Assembly (NCBI RefSeq): GCF_017876675.1
Contig: NZ_JAGIOI010000001.1
Span: forward strand, 1-64,000
DNA length: 64,000 nucleotides
From: Arthrobacter stackebrandtii
Lineage (GTDB): Bacteria; Actinomycetota; Actinomycetes; Actinomycetales; Micrococcaceae
Direction: 5' to 3'
Positions 29,120-38,352 of the stretch are shown in pieces (the first letter of the stretch is position 1; every line of letters starts with the position of its first letter). Both the position numbers and the translations under genes were made by a program. Below the pieces are notes generated by a model that saw nothing but the letters and a program-made list of their open reading frames with translations, had not been told where the DNA came from and ran no database searches.

Positions 29120-29716
29120 TCAGGCGGCGACGCCGTCCTTGCGGTTGCGCAGCCCCCGGCCCAAGGCGCTGGCGGCCGCGCGGACCGCCCCGGCATGGGC
29201 CGCAACGATGGGCTGGGCATCAATAAGGCGGCCGTCGGCACCGTAGGAGTCGCGGGGCAGTGTGAGCTCCACGCTGTCGGCCACCACGTCCATGCGGATG
29301 AAATCCAGCACCGAGCGCAGTTGCGCAGCGGACATTCCACCGCCGTGGCCGCCGTAGCTGATGATGAACGTGGGCTTGTCCCGCCACTCGTGGAAGAGGT
29401 AGTCAATGGCGTTCTTCAGCGACGCCGGGTAGCCGCCGTTGTACTGCGGGGTGAGGAATATGACGGCGTCGGCATCCATGACGATCTCGCTCCATGCCAG
29501 GGTGTGGGCCTTCTCGTACTGGCCCAGTGCCGGCATTTTTGGTTCGTCCAGCAGCGGCAGGGCAACATCGGCGAGGTCCACGATGTCCACGCGGGCCTGG
29601 GCGGCCCCGGCTATGGGCGGCACAAGCGCTGCGGCGAGCTGGTCGCCGACGCGGACGGGGCGGACGCTGCCCACGATGATTTTGATGAGCGGGCTTTCGG
29701 TGGTGGTGCTGTCCAT
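29120..29716 (-). CDS. NAD(P)H-dependent FMN reductase / oxidoreductase
   Basis: A 198-residue flavodoxin-like protein. IIVGSVRPVRVGDQLA near the N-terminus is the FMN phosphate loop, and TPQYNGGYPASLKNAIDYL near residue 88 is the signature of the YwqN/ArsH-like FMN_red family. It probably reduces FMN or quinones in the cytosol. The ATG has AAAGGA upstream. It is 52 bp after the DoxX-like gene and likely in the same operon, a common pairing of redox enzyme and small quinone-associated membrane protein. Confidence 0.88.
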   Translation of the reverse strand: MDSTTTESPLIKIIVGSVRPVRVGDQLAAALVPPIAGAAQARVDIVDLADVALPLLDEPKMPALGQYEKAHTLAWSEIVMDADAVIFLTPQYNGGYPASLKNAIDYLFHEWRDKPTFIISYGGHGGGMSAAQLRSVLDFIRMDVVADSVELTLPRDSYGADGRLIDAQPIVAAHAGAVRAAASALGRGLRNRKDGVAA

Positions 29717-29768
29717 AGCTGTTTCCTTTCAGGCGGAGCGGAGTGGCTGGTGGCGGCTGCGCCGGGTG

Positions 29769-30128
29769 CTAGCCCCAGATGATCCAGCCAGCGGCAACTG
29801 CCGCGGCGACAAGTCCCAGCACGAGGCTGGGCGTGAACGGCTCCTTGCGGCGCAAGTGCAGCACAATCGCCACAACCATGGTTAGTGCCAGGCCGATGGC
29901 GGCAACGGGGGTGAGCCATGGCGCAATGCCTGTGGCCGCCGGCAACACCAGGCCAATTGCACCCACCACCTCAACCAGGCCAATCCCCTTGAGCTGGCCG
30001 GGCGTGACAAGTTCCACCCACTCCATCTTTTCGCGCACCTGGCCGTGCGGGGTGATGACCTTCATGGTCCCGGCCATGGCAAAGGCTGCGGCAAGCACGG
30101 CAGTGACGATCCAAAGGGCAACTAGCAT
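29769..30128 (-). CDS. DoxX-family small membrane protein
   Basis: A 119-residue protein with four predicted membrane helices (residues about 4-22, 46-64, 72-88, 98-117). The start has GGAG nearby. DoxX-like proteins associate with quinone or thiol redox systems in the membrane; the role here is unknown. It precedes the FMN reductase gene. Confidence 0.82.
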   Translation of the reverse strand: MLVALWIVTAVLAAAFAMAGTMKVITPHGQVREKMEWVELVTPGQLKGIGLVEVVGAIGLVLPAATGIAPWLTPVAAIGLALTMVVAIVLHLRRKEPFTPSLVLGLVAAAVAAGWIIWG

Positions 30129-30230
30129 TGTTTCTCCAAACAGAAGGTGACGAGTCGTTTCTGATTGGTGGCAACAATGAATGCGTTCGTATATATTCCG
30201 GCGCCGTCCTTGGAGTGGCAGTGCGGCCGC

Positions 30231-30653
30231 TCACAGGCCAGGCGGGGGCCAGCCTTCCTGGCCGAGTGCTGCCAGCGGTGCCAGGGCGATGAGTCCGCCC
30301 GCCCGGGTGGCAAGCCCGGGATCCAGGGCGATGAGATAGTCCGCCTGCAGCTGCCCGACGGCGATATATTCGGCCTCGGCCGTGTCCTCGCTGCCAAGCA
30401 GCGCCGCCACCCGCCACGTCTGGGCGCGTGAGACCCTGTCGTTGAGCAGGCGGATGCGCAGGGAGGTGATGTGGTCCAGCAGGTTCCATGCCTCAGCCGC
30501 AGGCAGTTCCTCGTTGCGCACGGCCCGGTACATGATGGACAGGCATTGTGAGCGCAGGGCCGACGGCGCCACGAGCTGGTGCCCGGCGGCGATGTCCACG
30601 TTGCCGCGGGCCAGCTCGATCGCTGCAGGCGGATCAATGACGAAGCGGGCCAT
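30231..30653 (-). CDS. PIN-domain-like protein with altered active site
   Basis: A 140-residue protein whose layout follows VapC-type PIN ribonucleases: FVID near the N-terminus (Asp7), a helix APSALRSQCLSIMYRAVR, the DTAEAEYIAVGQLQADYLIALD block, ending in Asp111. Against the usual four acids, the second Glu seems to be Gln36 and the third Asp is Glu93. It may be a weakened or inactive nuclease. No antitoxin gene is adjacent: the gap to the upstream gene is only 90 bp and is filled by a terminator. The family call is by eye and moderate. Confidence 0.55.
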   Translation of the reverse strand: MARFVIDPPAAIELARGNVDIAAGHQLVAPSALRSQCLSIMYRAVRNEELPAAEAWNLLDHITSLRIRLLNDRVSRAQTWRVAALLGSEDTAEAEYIAVGQLQADYLIALDPGLATRAGGLIALAPLAALGQEGWPPPGL

Positions 30654-30694
30654 TCCCCCATTATCTGCGACCGGCCGGAGTGCGGCAATGAAAA

Positions 30695-30728
30695 GGCCGG
30701 TTCGGGTGGTCTACCACCCGAACCGGCC
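30695..30728 (-). terminator. intrinsic terminator of the amylase-pullulanase gene
   Basis: A perfect 16-bp inverted repeat (30695-30710 with 30713-30728; the innermost bases form the loop), followed on the minus strand by TTTTCATTGC. A classic terminator 16 nt after the stop. Confidence 0.92.
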
Positions 30729-30743
30729 CCTCGCACTGCCTAT

Positions 30744-33700
30744 TTAGCCTTGGCGCGCTCCCCCTTGCTTTCTGCGGCGGGCGACCATGAACACGGCCCC
30801 GCCTGCCAGCAACATCAGCATGGCCAGCCCGCCGATCCGCAGGACGTTGGCGCCGGTGCTGGCCAGGTCGCCTTCATCGGCAGCCTGCGCGGTGGCGGAC
30901 GGGTCGGCGGCGGAGTCGGTGGCGGCCGGGCTCGAGGCCGTGGCCGACGGGGCATCCGTCACCTTGGTGCCGCCGTCGCCGTTGCCGGTGCCGTTGTCCG
31001 TACCATTGTCAGTGCCGGACCCGTTGTCGGTGCCGTTGTCCGTACCGTTGTCAGTGCCGGACCCGTTGTCGGTGCCGTTGCCGTTGTCGGTGCCGGTTCC
31101 ATCGCCGTCACCGCCATTGTCGGTTCCGTCGCCGTCACCGCCGTCGCCGTCGCCGTCGCCGCCACCCTGCTCACCCGGTGCAGCATCCAGGAGGACGGCT
31201 ACCGTGCGGGCGGGAACATTGACGGTTCCGCTCGCGGCATCCCAGGTGGTTTCCTTGACCACGGCATCCGTGCCGTTCTGCTGGACGGGCGCGAGTGCGA
31301 AGTCCCGGCCCGCCAGCGTGTCAACGGTCTGGCTGGCGGCCTCGGTGCCGGCGTTGAAGACCACCAGCGCGCCGTCGAGCGCGGGATCCGCGTCTTCGCC
31401 CACCAGGTCGTCAATGCTCATGGTGATGAGTCCCGGTGTTGCCTCGGTGCCGCTGCCAGGGAAGGACACCTTCTGCTCGATGAGCTCGGCCGAGCCAAGG
31501 CGCAGCAGGTCAATCGAGGAACGCAGGCGCAGCAGGTCCAGCGCACCCGCCTCGGCGGCGGCGATGTCGGCCGGCGCCGGCTTGTTCGCGGGGTTGGCCA
31601 GCAGGGGTGCCATGGCTGCCCAGTGGTCGCCGTTGTCGGCCTTGGGCGGCAGGCCGGAGCCAAAGGTCGACTCCTGCCCGGTCCAGTCGATGCGGTTGAA
31701 CCAGTCACCGGAGTTGTAGCTGTTGCGGTCCAGGGACTTGGAGCGCAACAGTTCTGTTCCAGCGTGCCAGAACGACGGCGTCTGGGCCAGCGTTGCGGTT
31801 GCCAGGGACAGGGTGTTCATGCGGACGCGGTCGGCCATGGTGGTCCCGGCCGGCAGCTTGAGCATGCCGATGTCGAACAGTGTTTCGTTGTCATGCGCAT
31901 CAACGTAGCTGATGATCTCGTCCGGCTGGCTGGCGTAGCCGGCCTTGGCCCCGCGGTAGTCCAGTTCGGATCCCTTGGTGGGGTTGCCGTCGGAGGCCGT
32001 CAGCGTGTATTCGGCCAGGTTTCCGGCCAGGCCGAGCTTGACCAGGTCGGTCTGGTGGGCAAGCTCGGCCAGGGCCTGCTCCGGTGTGCCGTTGATCGCG
32101 GCACCGTTCGGGTCGGTTGCCAGGCCGGTGCCAAATCCCTGCTGGAACTTGGTGTCGCCTGCCACGGGGCTTCCGCCGTGCACGGCGTCGCGCAGCCTGT
32201 CGCTGAAGGTGCCGATGTGGGTTCCGCCCAGTTGGCCCTGGCTTGCCTGTTCAAAGAGCGCGTTGTCCGCGACCTCTCCAAAGTTCCAGCCTTCGCCATA
32301 CAGCAGGATGGACTTGCCCTCCACGCCGTCCTTTTCAAGGGTCAGCGCGTCCAACGCAGCCCGGACTGCGAGCATGTTGGCCTTGGAGTGGTGCCCCATG
32401 AGGTCGAAGCGGAAGCCGTCAACCTTGTACTCGCGAGCCCAGAGGACCACTGAGTCGACCATCAGCTTTTCGGCGGCCTTGTGTTCGGTTGCCACGTTTT
32501 CGCAGCAGGTTGAGGTCTGCACCTTTCCATTGGCGTCGAGGCGCTGGTAGTAGCCGGGAACCAGCTTGTCCAGGACGGACTTGTCTGACTGCCCTGAGGC
32601 TGCCGTGTGGTTGTACACCTGGTCCAGGACCACCTGGAGGCCGGTTGCGTGCAGGGCACCAACCATTTCGCGGAACTCGGATACCCGGGCACCGCCCTCG
32701 GGGTTCACGGCGTAGGAGCCTTCCGGCGCCTGGAAATGGAGCGGGTCGTAGCCCCAGTTGTAGCCGTCAGCGTCGGCGATTGCGCCGGTGCAGGCCTGCT
32801 GTTGCTCGGACGCGGGGTCCATGGAGGCGAGGTCGCAGTCCGGAGTTTTCTGGGCTGCGCGGTCCTCCTCAATGGTGGCCAGGTCAAACGTGGGAAGCAG
32901 GTGCACGGTGTTGATGCCGGCGTCGGCAAGCTCGCGCAGCTGGGCGGTTCCGGCACTGTCCCGGGTGAAGGCGCGGTAGGTGCCCCGTTCCTCTTCCGGT
33001 ACCGTGGTGTCGCCGATGGAGAAGTCACGCACGTGCAGTTCGTAGATGGAGCGGTCAACCTGCTTCTCGATTACCGGGGCGGCCGTGGTTGCCCACTGCT
33101 CAGGTGCCCAGGCGCGCGAATCCATGTCGACGGCCACCGAACGAAGCGAGTTGGTGGTCAGCGCAACGGAGTAGGGGTCCGTCACCTGGTTGGTTTCCAC
33201 CTTGCCCGTTGAATGGGCGTAGACGTTGACTTCCCAGAGGTACTGCGCGTTTTCCTCCACCGGACTCGGTGCCGCAGTCCAGGTTCCGGCAGCGCCGTCC
33301 CAGGTTGCTTCGGTCCGCACGGGGTCACCCGTTCCGTCGGCAGGCCATGAAAGGAGCGTGGCCCGCTGGGCGGTCGGTGCCCAGAGTGCGAAGCTCGGGG
33401 CACCTGCAGTCCAGGCCACCCCCAGCGTCTTGTCGGCGAGGGCACCGGAGTACAGGCTGTCGAGCACGCCGGGGAGCTGCACTCCGGTGTAGGCGCTGAG
33501 TGCACCGCCGCTGGTCTGGGCAATCTGCAGCTGTTCCTTCAGCAGATCGGCGGGCGAGCCCGCAGCCTTTTCCTTGCCCACGCCGGCGGGGCGCAACACA
33601 ATGTAGCCGCTCGCCAGTGTGGGGAATCGTGCCAGCTGCTCCTCGGAGAAGCCGGCAGGGTCGTGGGTCAGTGCCACGGCGTCGCCGCCAGTGACGGCGC

Positions 33701-36700
33701 CATCCTCCAGTTTCAGGGCGGCTGTTTCGGAATGGAACAGTTGCCAGGAAGCGTCCGCTGCCGGGACAGATCCCAGCAGGGCGGCGGGCCAGGCGAGGGT
33801 GTTTTGGTCAACCCACTGTGCCTGCAGCCGGCCGAGGCCGGGCAGCGGCGGATCCGCAACCTCGATGTCAAGGATGTGCGTTTCCAGCGTGTAGCGGAAG
33901 TTCACCATCTTGCCGTCGCTGGCGGAGAAGGAGATGTTGTCGCCGCCGGCGGCGCCGCCAACACCGTAGTTTTCATCCCAGCCCTGGCCATGTGTGACCT
34001 TGGTCGAGTAGTTTCCGGCAGGGATCTTGTCGGTGGAGAACTCGTAGACGCCGTCGCCGTCGCTGTCCTGCATGGACGTGGCGAAGCAGGCCGGCTTCCA
34101 GTCGGCAGAGCAGCCCAGGGCGGCCTGGAAATCACCGGCGAGGGTGACGATCGGGGCCTGGGAGGTGTTCTGCGCCATCTTGGTGGCGGGGTTCCAGAAG
34201 AAGGTGACAGGTCCGCCGTCGTGCGTGTAGCTGAGGTTCTTGGCGCCGCCGGAGGAATCTCCTCCGGCGCCATAGGCCAAGTCCCAGGTCCCGTTCATGG
34301 CCACCTTGTACTCGTACGCTCCGGCAGGCAGATCGAAGGTGCCGGTGTAGATGCCGTCCTCGTTCTTGCTGAGCTTGGCGGCCTCACAGGCTGGCTGCCA
34401 GTCGCCGGCGCAGCCCATGGCGAGGTTGTGGCTGCCGGGCACGGAGACCATGCTGATCTCCGGCTCGGGCGTTTCTGCCACCTCCGTTGTCACGGCAAAG
34501 CCCGCGGAACCAAACGTCGACGCGGCACTGTGGTTTCCTGCAGCATCAGTGGTGACTGCGCGGTACTCGACCAGGGTGCCCCGGGCGAGTGCATCGGCGT
34601 CATGGAAGACACGGGGCGCGGTGCTCTCGGCGGTGCCCAGCGGCGTCCAGTCGGCGGAGCCGGCCACGCGGTAGGCAAAGCTTGTCTCCGTCCAGGTGTT
34701 GGCATCCACCGTTGCACCCACGGCCGTGGCACCGGCCAGTGCGGCACCGGGGGCGGGCAGGGTCACGGCTGTTTCGGAGGCTGCTGCCGGGGCGGTGACG
34801 CCCTTGTTGGCCTTGTAGACAACGGCGCCCATGGGCGGCACGGTGACCGTGGCGGCGCCGGAAGCGTCACTGGAGATGGCCGACGTCGTTCCGTACAGCG
34901 GGGCGTATTCGGCGCCCTGCGTCAAGGTGGTCAGAGCAACGGACTTCTCCTCCGTGGCATTGTTCAAGGCAACAAGGTATTCCACCTTTTCGTCACGGTC
35001 CACGCGGGAGAAGGCGTAGATGCCTGCGCCGTCTTCTGCGTAGCGCTGGATTTGCGCGCCCTGCGCCAGGGCGGGGTTGTCCGCGCGGAGCTTGGCCAGC
35101 GCCGCAATGTGCTTGTAGAGGGGTGCGTCGGTGTCGAAACGGTCGGCGGTGCCGTTCACCTCGCCTGTGACGAGGTTCTGCTCCGCGTATTCGGCCACCT
35201 GGGTGCCAAAGAGGCTCTGGCGCGAGTTCTTGTCCTTGCCGTCTCCCGTGCCGGCAAAGCCCTGCTCATCTCCGTAGTAGACCACGGGCTGGCCGCGTGT
35301 CAGGTACATCAATTCGTGGGCGAGCTCGTCGCGTTCCAGTGGGTTCTGAGTGTTGTTCATGAAGAAGCCCACGCGGCCCATGTCATGGTTGCCCAGGAAA
35401 GTGGGCAGCGCTGTCGCGGAGCTCCGCGGCGTGGTGAAGTAGTCGTCGCCTGCGAAGAGGGACTGCAGGCCCCGGGCGGAGTTGCCCGCGGCGTAGCCAA
35501 CGGCGCCATCCTGGAAGGCAAAGTCAAGGACGGAGTTCATGTCCGTCTTGCGCACGTACGGGGAAAGGATTTTTTGGTCGGCACTGTAGACCTCGCCGAA
35601 CATGAAGAAGTCGTCCTTGCCCTGCTCATGGGCGTGGTCCAGGACAGCCGTGGTCCACTTTTCCCAGAACTCAAAGTTCACATGCTTGACGGTGTCGATG
35701 CGGAACCCGTCGATGCCAAAGTCAACCCAGTCCTTGAAAACGTCGATGAAGCCGTCAACCACCTTGGGGTTTTCGGTCATGATGTCATCAAGGCCGTTGA
35801 AGTCGCCGTAGGTTTCGGACTCCCCCGCCCAGGTGGAGTCGCCGCGGTTGTGGTACAGCGTGGCATCGTTCAGCCAGGCGGGCACCTTCAGGTTCTTGTC
35901 GGCTTCCTGCACAACAGGGGTGTAGGGGAAGCTGGTTGCCGGATCCATGTCCGGGAAATCCGCGGTTCCGGCGTAGTCCGCCGGATCGAACGCGGCTCCC
36001 GCGGCGTCCTTGTAGGGTGCAGTGGCCTTGTCCACGTAGCCGTAGGTGTTTTGTTCGTTGGCGATGACATCGGCCGTGTGGTTGGTGATGATGTCGAAGT
36101 AGACCTTGATGCCCTTGGCATGGGCCTCGTCGATGAGGGCCGAGAGTTCCTCGTTCGTGCCAAGGTGCGGGTCGATCTGGGTAAAATCGGTCACCCAGTA
36201 GCCGTGGTAGCCGGCGGAGGCGTCGGCGCCCTCGCCCTGGACGGGACGGTTCTTGAAACTCGGGGTCAGCCAGATGGCTGTGGTGCCCAGGCCTTCGATG
36301 TAGTTGAGCTTGTCGCGCAGGCCCTGGATGTCGCCGCCGTTGTAGAAGCCCTTGTCGGCCGGGTCGTAGCCGCTCTGCAGGCGGCCTCCGGCGATCCCGG
36401 CTTCGTCGTTGGTCGTGTCGCCATTGTTGAACCGGTCGGTCATGACGAAGTAGAAGTTCTCGTCGGCCCCGGCCTGGCGCACGGGCGCCTTCACCAGTGC
36501 GTCGTCATCGGCGGTGTATTCCCCGCGCAGGTCCAGCGGCTGGATGCCCACCAGCTTGGTGGTGTCGTTGAAGGTGACCCGGATCCGGCTGTCACCGGCC
36601 AGAACCAGCGGGATGTTGTCCTGCCCGTGGCCGTAGGCCTCGTCCCAGGAGTGGTTGACGGCCACCTTGTAATCAAAGGAGCCGGCGGGGAGGGTGAAGT

Positions 36701-36944
36701 CGGCGGAATAGATGCCGGGCGTTTCTGTCGGCGCCAGGTCGGTGTCGGTGCAGTCCGGCGCCCAGTCGGCCGCACAGCCAAGTTCATCCTGCAGGCTGCC
36801 GACGAGGGAAAATGTTCGCCCGTCCGCCGCGTTGGCGCGGTGGGCCGATGCCACCGTAATGGCTGGCGCTAAGAGGGCCGAAGCGGCCAGGGCGCCCGAG
36901 ATCGCAAGGGCAAGCGATCCGCGGGCGCGCAGATGATGTGTCAT
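30744..36944 (-). CDS. cell-wall-anchored bifunctional alpha-amylase / pullulanase
   Basis: A 2,066-residue secreted starch-degrading enzyme. In order: signal peptide (to ANA-AD near 39); an X25-like starch module with GCAADWAPDC; a GH13 alpha-amylase with GFRIDTVKH (nucleophile Asp near 413), FMFGEVY (acid Glu near 448) and FLGNHD (near 518); two more X25-like modules with GCAGDWQPAC and GCSADWKPAC; a pullulanase part with YNWGYDP near 1395, VDGFRFDLMGHH near 1510, LYGEGWN near 1550 and VDAHDNET near 1683; an Asp/Gly/Thr/Asn linker (about 1925-1985); then LASTG near 2028, a hydrophobic helix and RRRK. LAxTG is the motif of class E sortases, so it is likely wall-anchored. ATG 36944 has GGAG six bases upstream. 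Confidence 0.95.
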   Translation of the reverse strand: MTHHLRARGSLALAISGALAASALLAPAITVASAHRANAADGRTFSLVGSLQDELGCAADWAPDCTDTDLAPTETPGIYSADFTLPAGSFDYKVAVNHSWDEAYGHGQDNIPLVLAGDSRIRVTFNDTTKLVGIQPLDLRGEYTADDDALVKAPVRQAGADENFYFVMTDRFNNGDTTNDEAGIAGGRLQSGYDPADKGFYNGGDIQGLRDKLNYIEGLGTTAIWLTPSFKNRPVQGEGADASAGYHGYWVTDFTQIDPHLGTNEELSALIDEAHAKGIKVYFDIITNHTADVIANEQNTYGYVDKATAPYKDAAGAAFDPADYAGTADFPDMDPATSFPYTPVVQEADKNLKVPAWLNDATLYHNRGDSTWAGESETYGDFNGLDDIMTENPKVVDGFIDVFKDWVDFGIDGFRIDTVKHVNFEFWEKWTTAVLDHAHEQGKDDFFMFGEVYSADQKILSPYVRKTDMNSVLDFAFQDGAVGYAAGNSARGLQSLFAGDDYFTTPRSSATALPTFLGNHDMGRVGFFMNNTQNPLERDELAHELMYLTRGQPVVYYGDEQGFAGTGDGKDKNSRQSLFGTQVAEYAEQNLVTGEVNGTADRFDTDAPLYKHIAALAKLRADNPALAQGAQIQRYAEDGAGIYAFSRVDRDEKVEYLVALNNATEEKSVALTTLTQGAEYAPLYGTTSAISSDASGAATVTVPPMGAVVYKANKGVTAPAAASETAVTLPAPGAALAGATAVGATVDANTWTETSFAYRVAGSADWTPLGTAESTAPRVFHDADALARGTLVEYRAVTTDAAGNHSAASTFGSAGFAVTTEVAETPEPEISMVSVPGSHNLAMGCAGDWQPACEAAKLSKNEDGIYTGTFDLPAGAYEYKVAMNGTWDLAYGAGGDSSGGAKNLSYTHDGGPVTFFWNPATKMAQNTSQAPIVTLAGDFQAALGCSADWKPACFATSMQDSDGDGVYEFSTDKIPAGNYSTKVTHGQGWDENYGVGGAAGGDNISFSASDGKMVNFRYTLETHILDIEVADPPLPGLGRLQAQWVDQNTLAWPAALLGSVPAADASWQLFHSETAALKLEDGAVTGGDAVALTHDPAGFSEEQLARFPTLASGYIVLRPAGVGKEKAAGSPADLLKEQLQIAQTSGGALSAYTGVQLPGVLDSLYSGALADKTLGVAWTAGAPSFALWAPTAQRATLLSWPADGTGDPVRTEATWDGAAGTWTAAPSPVEENAQYLWEVNVYAHSTGKVETNQVTDPYSVALTTNSLRSVAVDMDSRAWAPEQWATTAAPVIEKQVDRSIYELHVRDFSIGDTTVPEEERGTYRAFTRDSAGTAQLRELADAGINTVHLLPTFDLATIEEDRAAQKTPDCDLASMDPASEQQQACTGAIADADGYNWGYDPLHFQAPEGSYAVNPEGGARVSEFREMVGALHATGLQVVLDQVYNHTAASGQSDKSVLDKLVPGYYQRLDANGKVQTSTCCENVATEHKAAEKLMVDSVVLWAREYKVDGFRFDLMGHHSKANMLAVRAALDALTLEKDGVEGKSILLYGEGWNFGEVADNALFEQASQGQLGGTHIGTFSDRLRDAVHGGSPVAGDTKFQQGFGTGLATDPNGAAINGTPEQALAELAHQTDLVKLGLAGNLAEYTLTASDGNPTKGSELDYRGAKAGYASQPDEIISYVDAHDNETLFDIGMLKLPAGTTMADRVRMNTLSLATATLAQTPSFWHAGTELLRSKSLDRNSYNSGDWFNRIDWTGQESTFGSGLPPKADNGDHWAAMAPLLANPANKPAPADIAAAEAGALDLLRLRSSIDLLRLGSAELIEQKVSFPGSGTEATPGLITMSIDDLVGEDADPALDGALVVFNAGTEAASQTVDTLAGRDFALAPVQQNGTDAVVKETTWDAASGTVNVPARTVAVLLDAAPGEQGGGDGDGDGGDGDGTDNGGDGDGTGTDNGNGTDNGSGTDNGTDNGTDNGSGTDNGTDNGTGNGDGGTKVTDAPSATASSPAATDSAADPSATAQAADEGDLASTGANVLRIGGLAMLMLLAGGAVFMVARRRKQGGARQG
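30993..31076 (-). repeat. tandem 42-bp repeat in the linker
   Basis: Two head-to-tail copies of a 42-bp unit (30993-31034 and 31035-31076) differ at one base. Each encodes 14 residues of Gly/Thr/Asp/Asn/Ser. Shorter related units continue on both sides to about 31170. Copy number probably varies between strains. Confidence 0.85.
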
Positions 36945-37019
36945 CCGTGACTCCAATTGTGATTAGGCGCACAAGGCGCAAGGCAATGCCTGTGACGGTA
37001 CCAGCGCCGGAAACCTTAA

Positions 37020-37033
37020 TGCAAGCGTTTCCA
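37020..37033. promoter_or_regulatory. LacI-family operator, proximal
   Basis: TGCAAGCGTTTCCA matches the LacI/GalR-family pattern TGnAAnCGnTTnCA with a central CG. Such sites upstream of starch genes bind MalR-type repressors. No lacI-type gene lies in this window. Confidence 0.75.
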
Positions 37034-37085
37034 GTAGATGACGGCAAATTGCCTCCATTGCAGAGTCATGATGTTAATCAACGCT

Positions 37086-37099
37086 TGGAAGCGCTTACA
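37086..37099. promoter_or_regulatory. LacI-family operator, distal
   Basis: TGGAAGCGCTTACA is a near-perfect operator of the same family. Its centre lies 66 bp from that of the proximal site, close to a whole number of DNA turns, which would allow looping between two repressor dimers. Confidence 0.8.
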
Positions 37100-37124
37100 C
37101 TACAACTGTGCCCCAAAACACAAA

Positions 37125-37162
37125 ATGGCCCCCACAGGAACTGTTGTTCCCGCGGGGGCCAT
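37125..37162 (-). terminator. intrinsic terminator of the gntR-DUF1648 unit
   Basis: A 9-bp G/C-rich stem (37125-37133 with 37154-37162) holds an inner hairpin and is followed on the minus strand by the U-rich TTTGTGTTTTGG. It lies about 180 nt past the DUF1648 stop; nothing gene-like fills the gap 37163-37344. Confidence 0.8.
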
Positions 37163-37344
37163 GCTCGCACCATAAAACCTGCACCTGGCGGGCTGCCACC
37201 GGGGAGCAGCACCAGGCATTGTTCCCCGAGCCGGGTTTCACGTCCGGACCGGCTGTTGACAACACCGCCGACGGCGGGGCGGCACCTTCCCGGTGCAGCC
37301 CGCCGCTGCTGCCCCGTCCCCGCCGGGCCGTCTCCCGGCCAGGC

Positions 37345-38352
37345 CTAAACGGTCTGTTCGGCGGCGCCCGGGTGGGCTCCGCCGTCGTGCTCCCGGTCCC
37401 GCAGTGCCAGCAAAAGGCTGGCGGCAGTGTCCGGGTCCGGAACGGTGACGGCGAACTGCTTGTCCGCCGTTGTGGTGACGATCAGTCCCGGGCCGGCGCC
37501 CATGACCACGGCCGAACGGCCCGGCATGATGCGGTAGCCCCAGCCGCCCCACTCGGAGGGGCGGATCTCGGTGACCTCGACGGCGGCAATGTCCTCGAGC
37601 TTGATGCGCTTGAGCGGGATGCGGCCGAGGGTGGAGACGATGCGCAGGCCGCGCCAGTCGACGGTCACCTGCATGTGGGCGATCATGGCCGTGGCGAGGA
37701 CACTGGCGGACATGGTGACTGCGGTGACCCAGACTGCGGAGAGCTCACCTTCGGCAATGGCCGGAATGAGGATCGCGGCGGTGAGGGCAATGAGTCCGAC
37801 AGGCAGCCACAGCATGACTTTTGAGGTGATGGCCTGCGACCAGGCACCCGATTCCTGGGCGCCGAGGGGCATCCGTTTCTCATGGCGCGTGGTGGAGAAT
37901 ATGGGCTTCGGCGCGATGAAGTACGGGACGGCACCGAACAGGAAAGAGGCCATAAGTGCTGCGAGCCCCCAGCCCAGGACGGCGTTTTCCGCGCTGCCGG
38001 CACGCAGGGTCAGCCCGGCGGAGATCAACCAGACACCGGCGCCCATGCCAGAGACCATGCCGGCAAAGCCCACGGTGCCGCGCAAAAAGGCCGGGCGCAG
38101 CGAGGGGACCAAGGAGCAGGCCAGGGCAATGGCGGCGGGAATTCCGGTCAGGAGCAAGGCGATGGACAGTGCGGCACCTTGGCTCATGAATCCGTCGGGG
38201 CGGCCCGTGCCGGACCAGTGTGAGGCCAGTTCGGCAGGCAGGCTGTCCCGCCACGCGAGCCACGAGACGACGACTGCCGCCAGCGGGATAAGCCCGGCCA
38301 GGCCGGCGGCCAACCTGCGGCCGACACTGGTTTTCTGCTGAATTTCACTCAT
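37345..38352 (-). CDS. DUF1648-domain membrane protein
   Basis: A 335-residue integral membrane protein with about six hydrophobic helices (residues about 14-32, 57-80, 90-110, 122-142, 178-196, 205-222). LASHWSGTGRPDGF near residue 40 is the DUF1648 signature. The last 110 residues look soluble and PH-like (IRPSEWGGWGYRIMPGRSAVVM). The function is unknown. Its ATG overlaps the gntR stop by four bases. Regulator and DUF1648 protein as one unit is a recurring actinobacterial arrangement. Confidence 0.8.
   Translation of the reverse strand: MSEIQQKTSVGRRLAAGLAGLIPLAAVVVSWLAWRDSLPAELASHWSGTGRPDGFMSQGAALSIALLLTGIPAAIALACSLVPSLRPAFLRGTVGFAGMVSGMGAGVWLISAGLTLRAGSAENAVLGWGLAALMASFLFGAVPYFIAPKPIFSTTRHEKRMPLGAQESGAWSQAITSKVMLWLPVGLIALTAAILIPAIAEGELSAVWVTAVTMSASVLATAMIAHMQVTVDWRGLRIVSTLGRIPLKRIKLEDIAAVEVTEIRPSEWGGWGYRIMPGRSAVVMGAGPGLIVTTTADKQFAVTVPDPDTAASLLLALRDREHDGGAHPGAAEQTV

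Larger units (their letters stand above)
36945..37124 (-). promoter_or_regulatory. amylase-pullulanase upstream region
   Basis: Gene-free region with the two LacI-type operators listed separately. I see no convincing -35/-10 pair. The proximal operator lies 76 bp before the start codon, so it probably covers the promoter or the transcription start. Confidence 0.5.

Noticed and set aside
30961-31170. Tandem repeats that might be a CRISPR array
   Set aside because: The units are head-to-tail with no spacers, are in frame in a coding region and encode a Gly/Asp/Thr/Asn linker.
33663-36872. A 1,069-codon open frame on the plus strand opposite the amylase-pullulanase gene
   Set aside because: The minus-strand frame has signal peptide, catalytic motifs and sorting signal. 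The plus-strand product shows no domain and only reflects high-GC codon bias.
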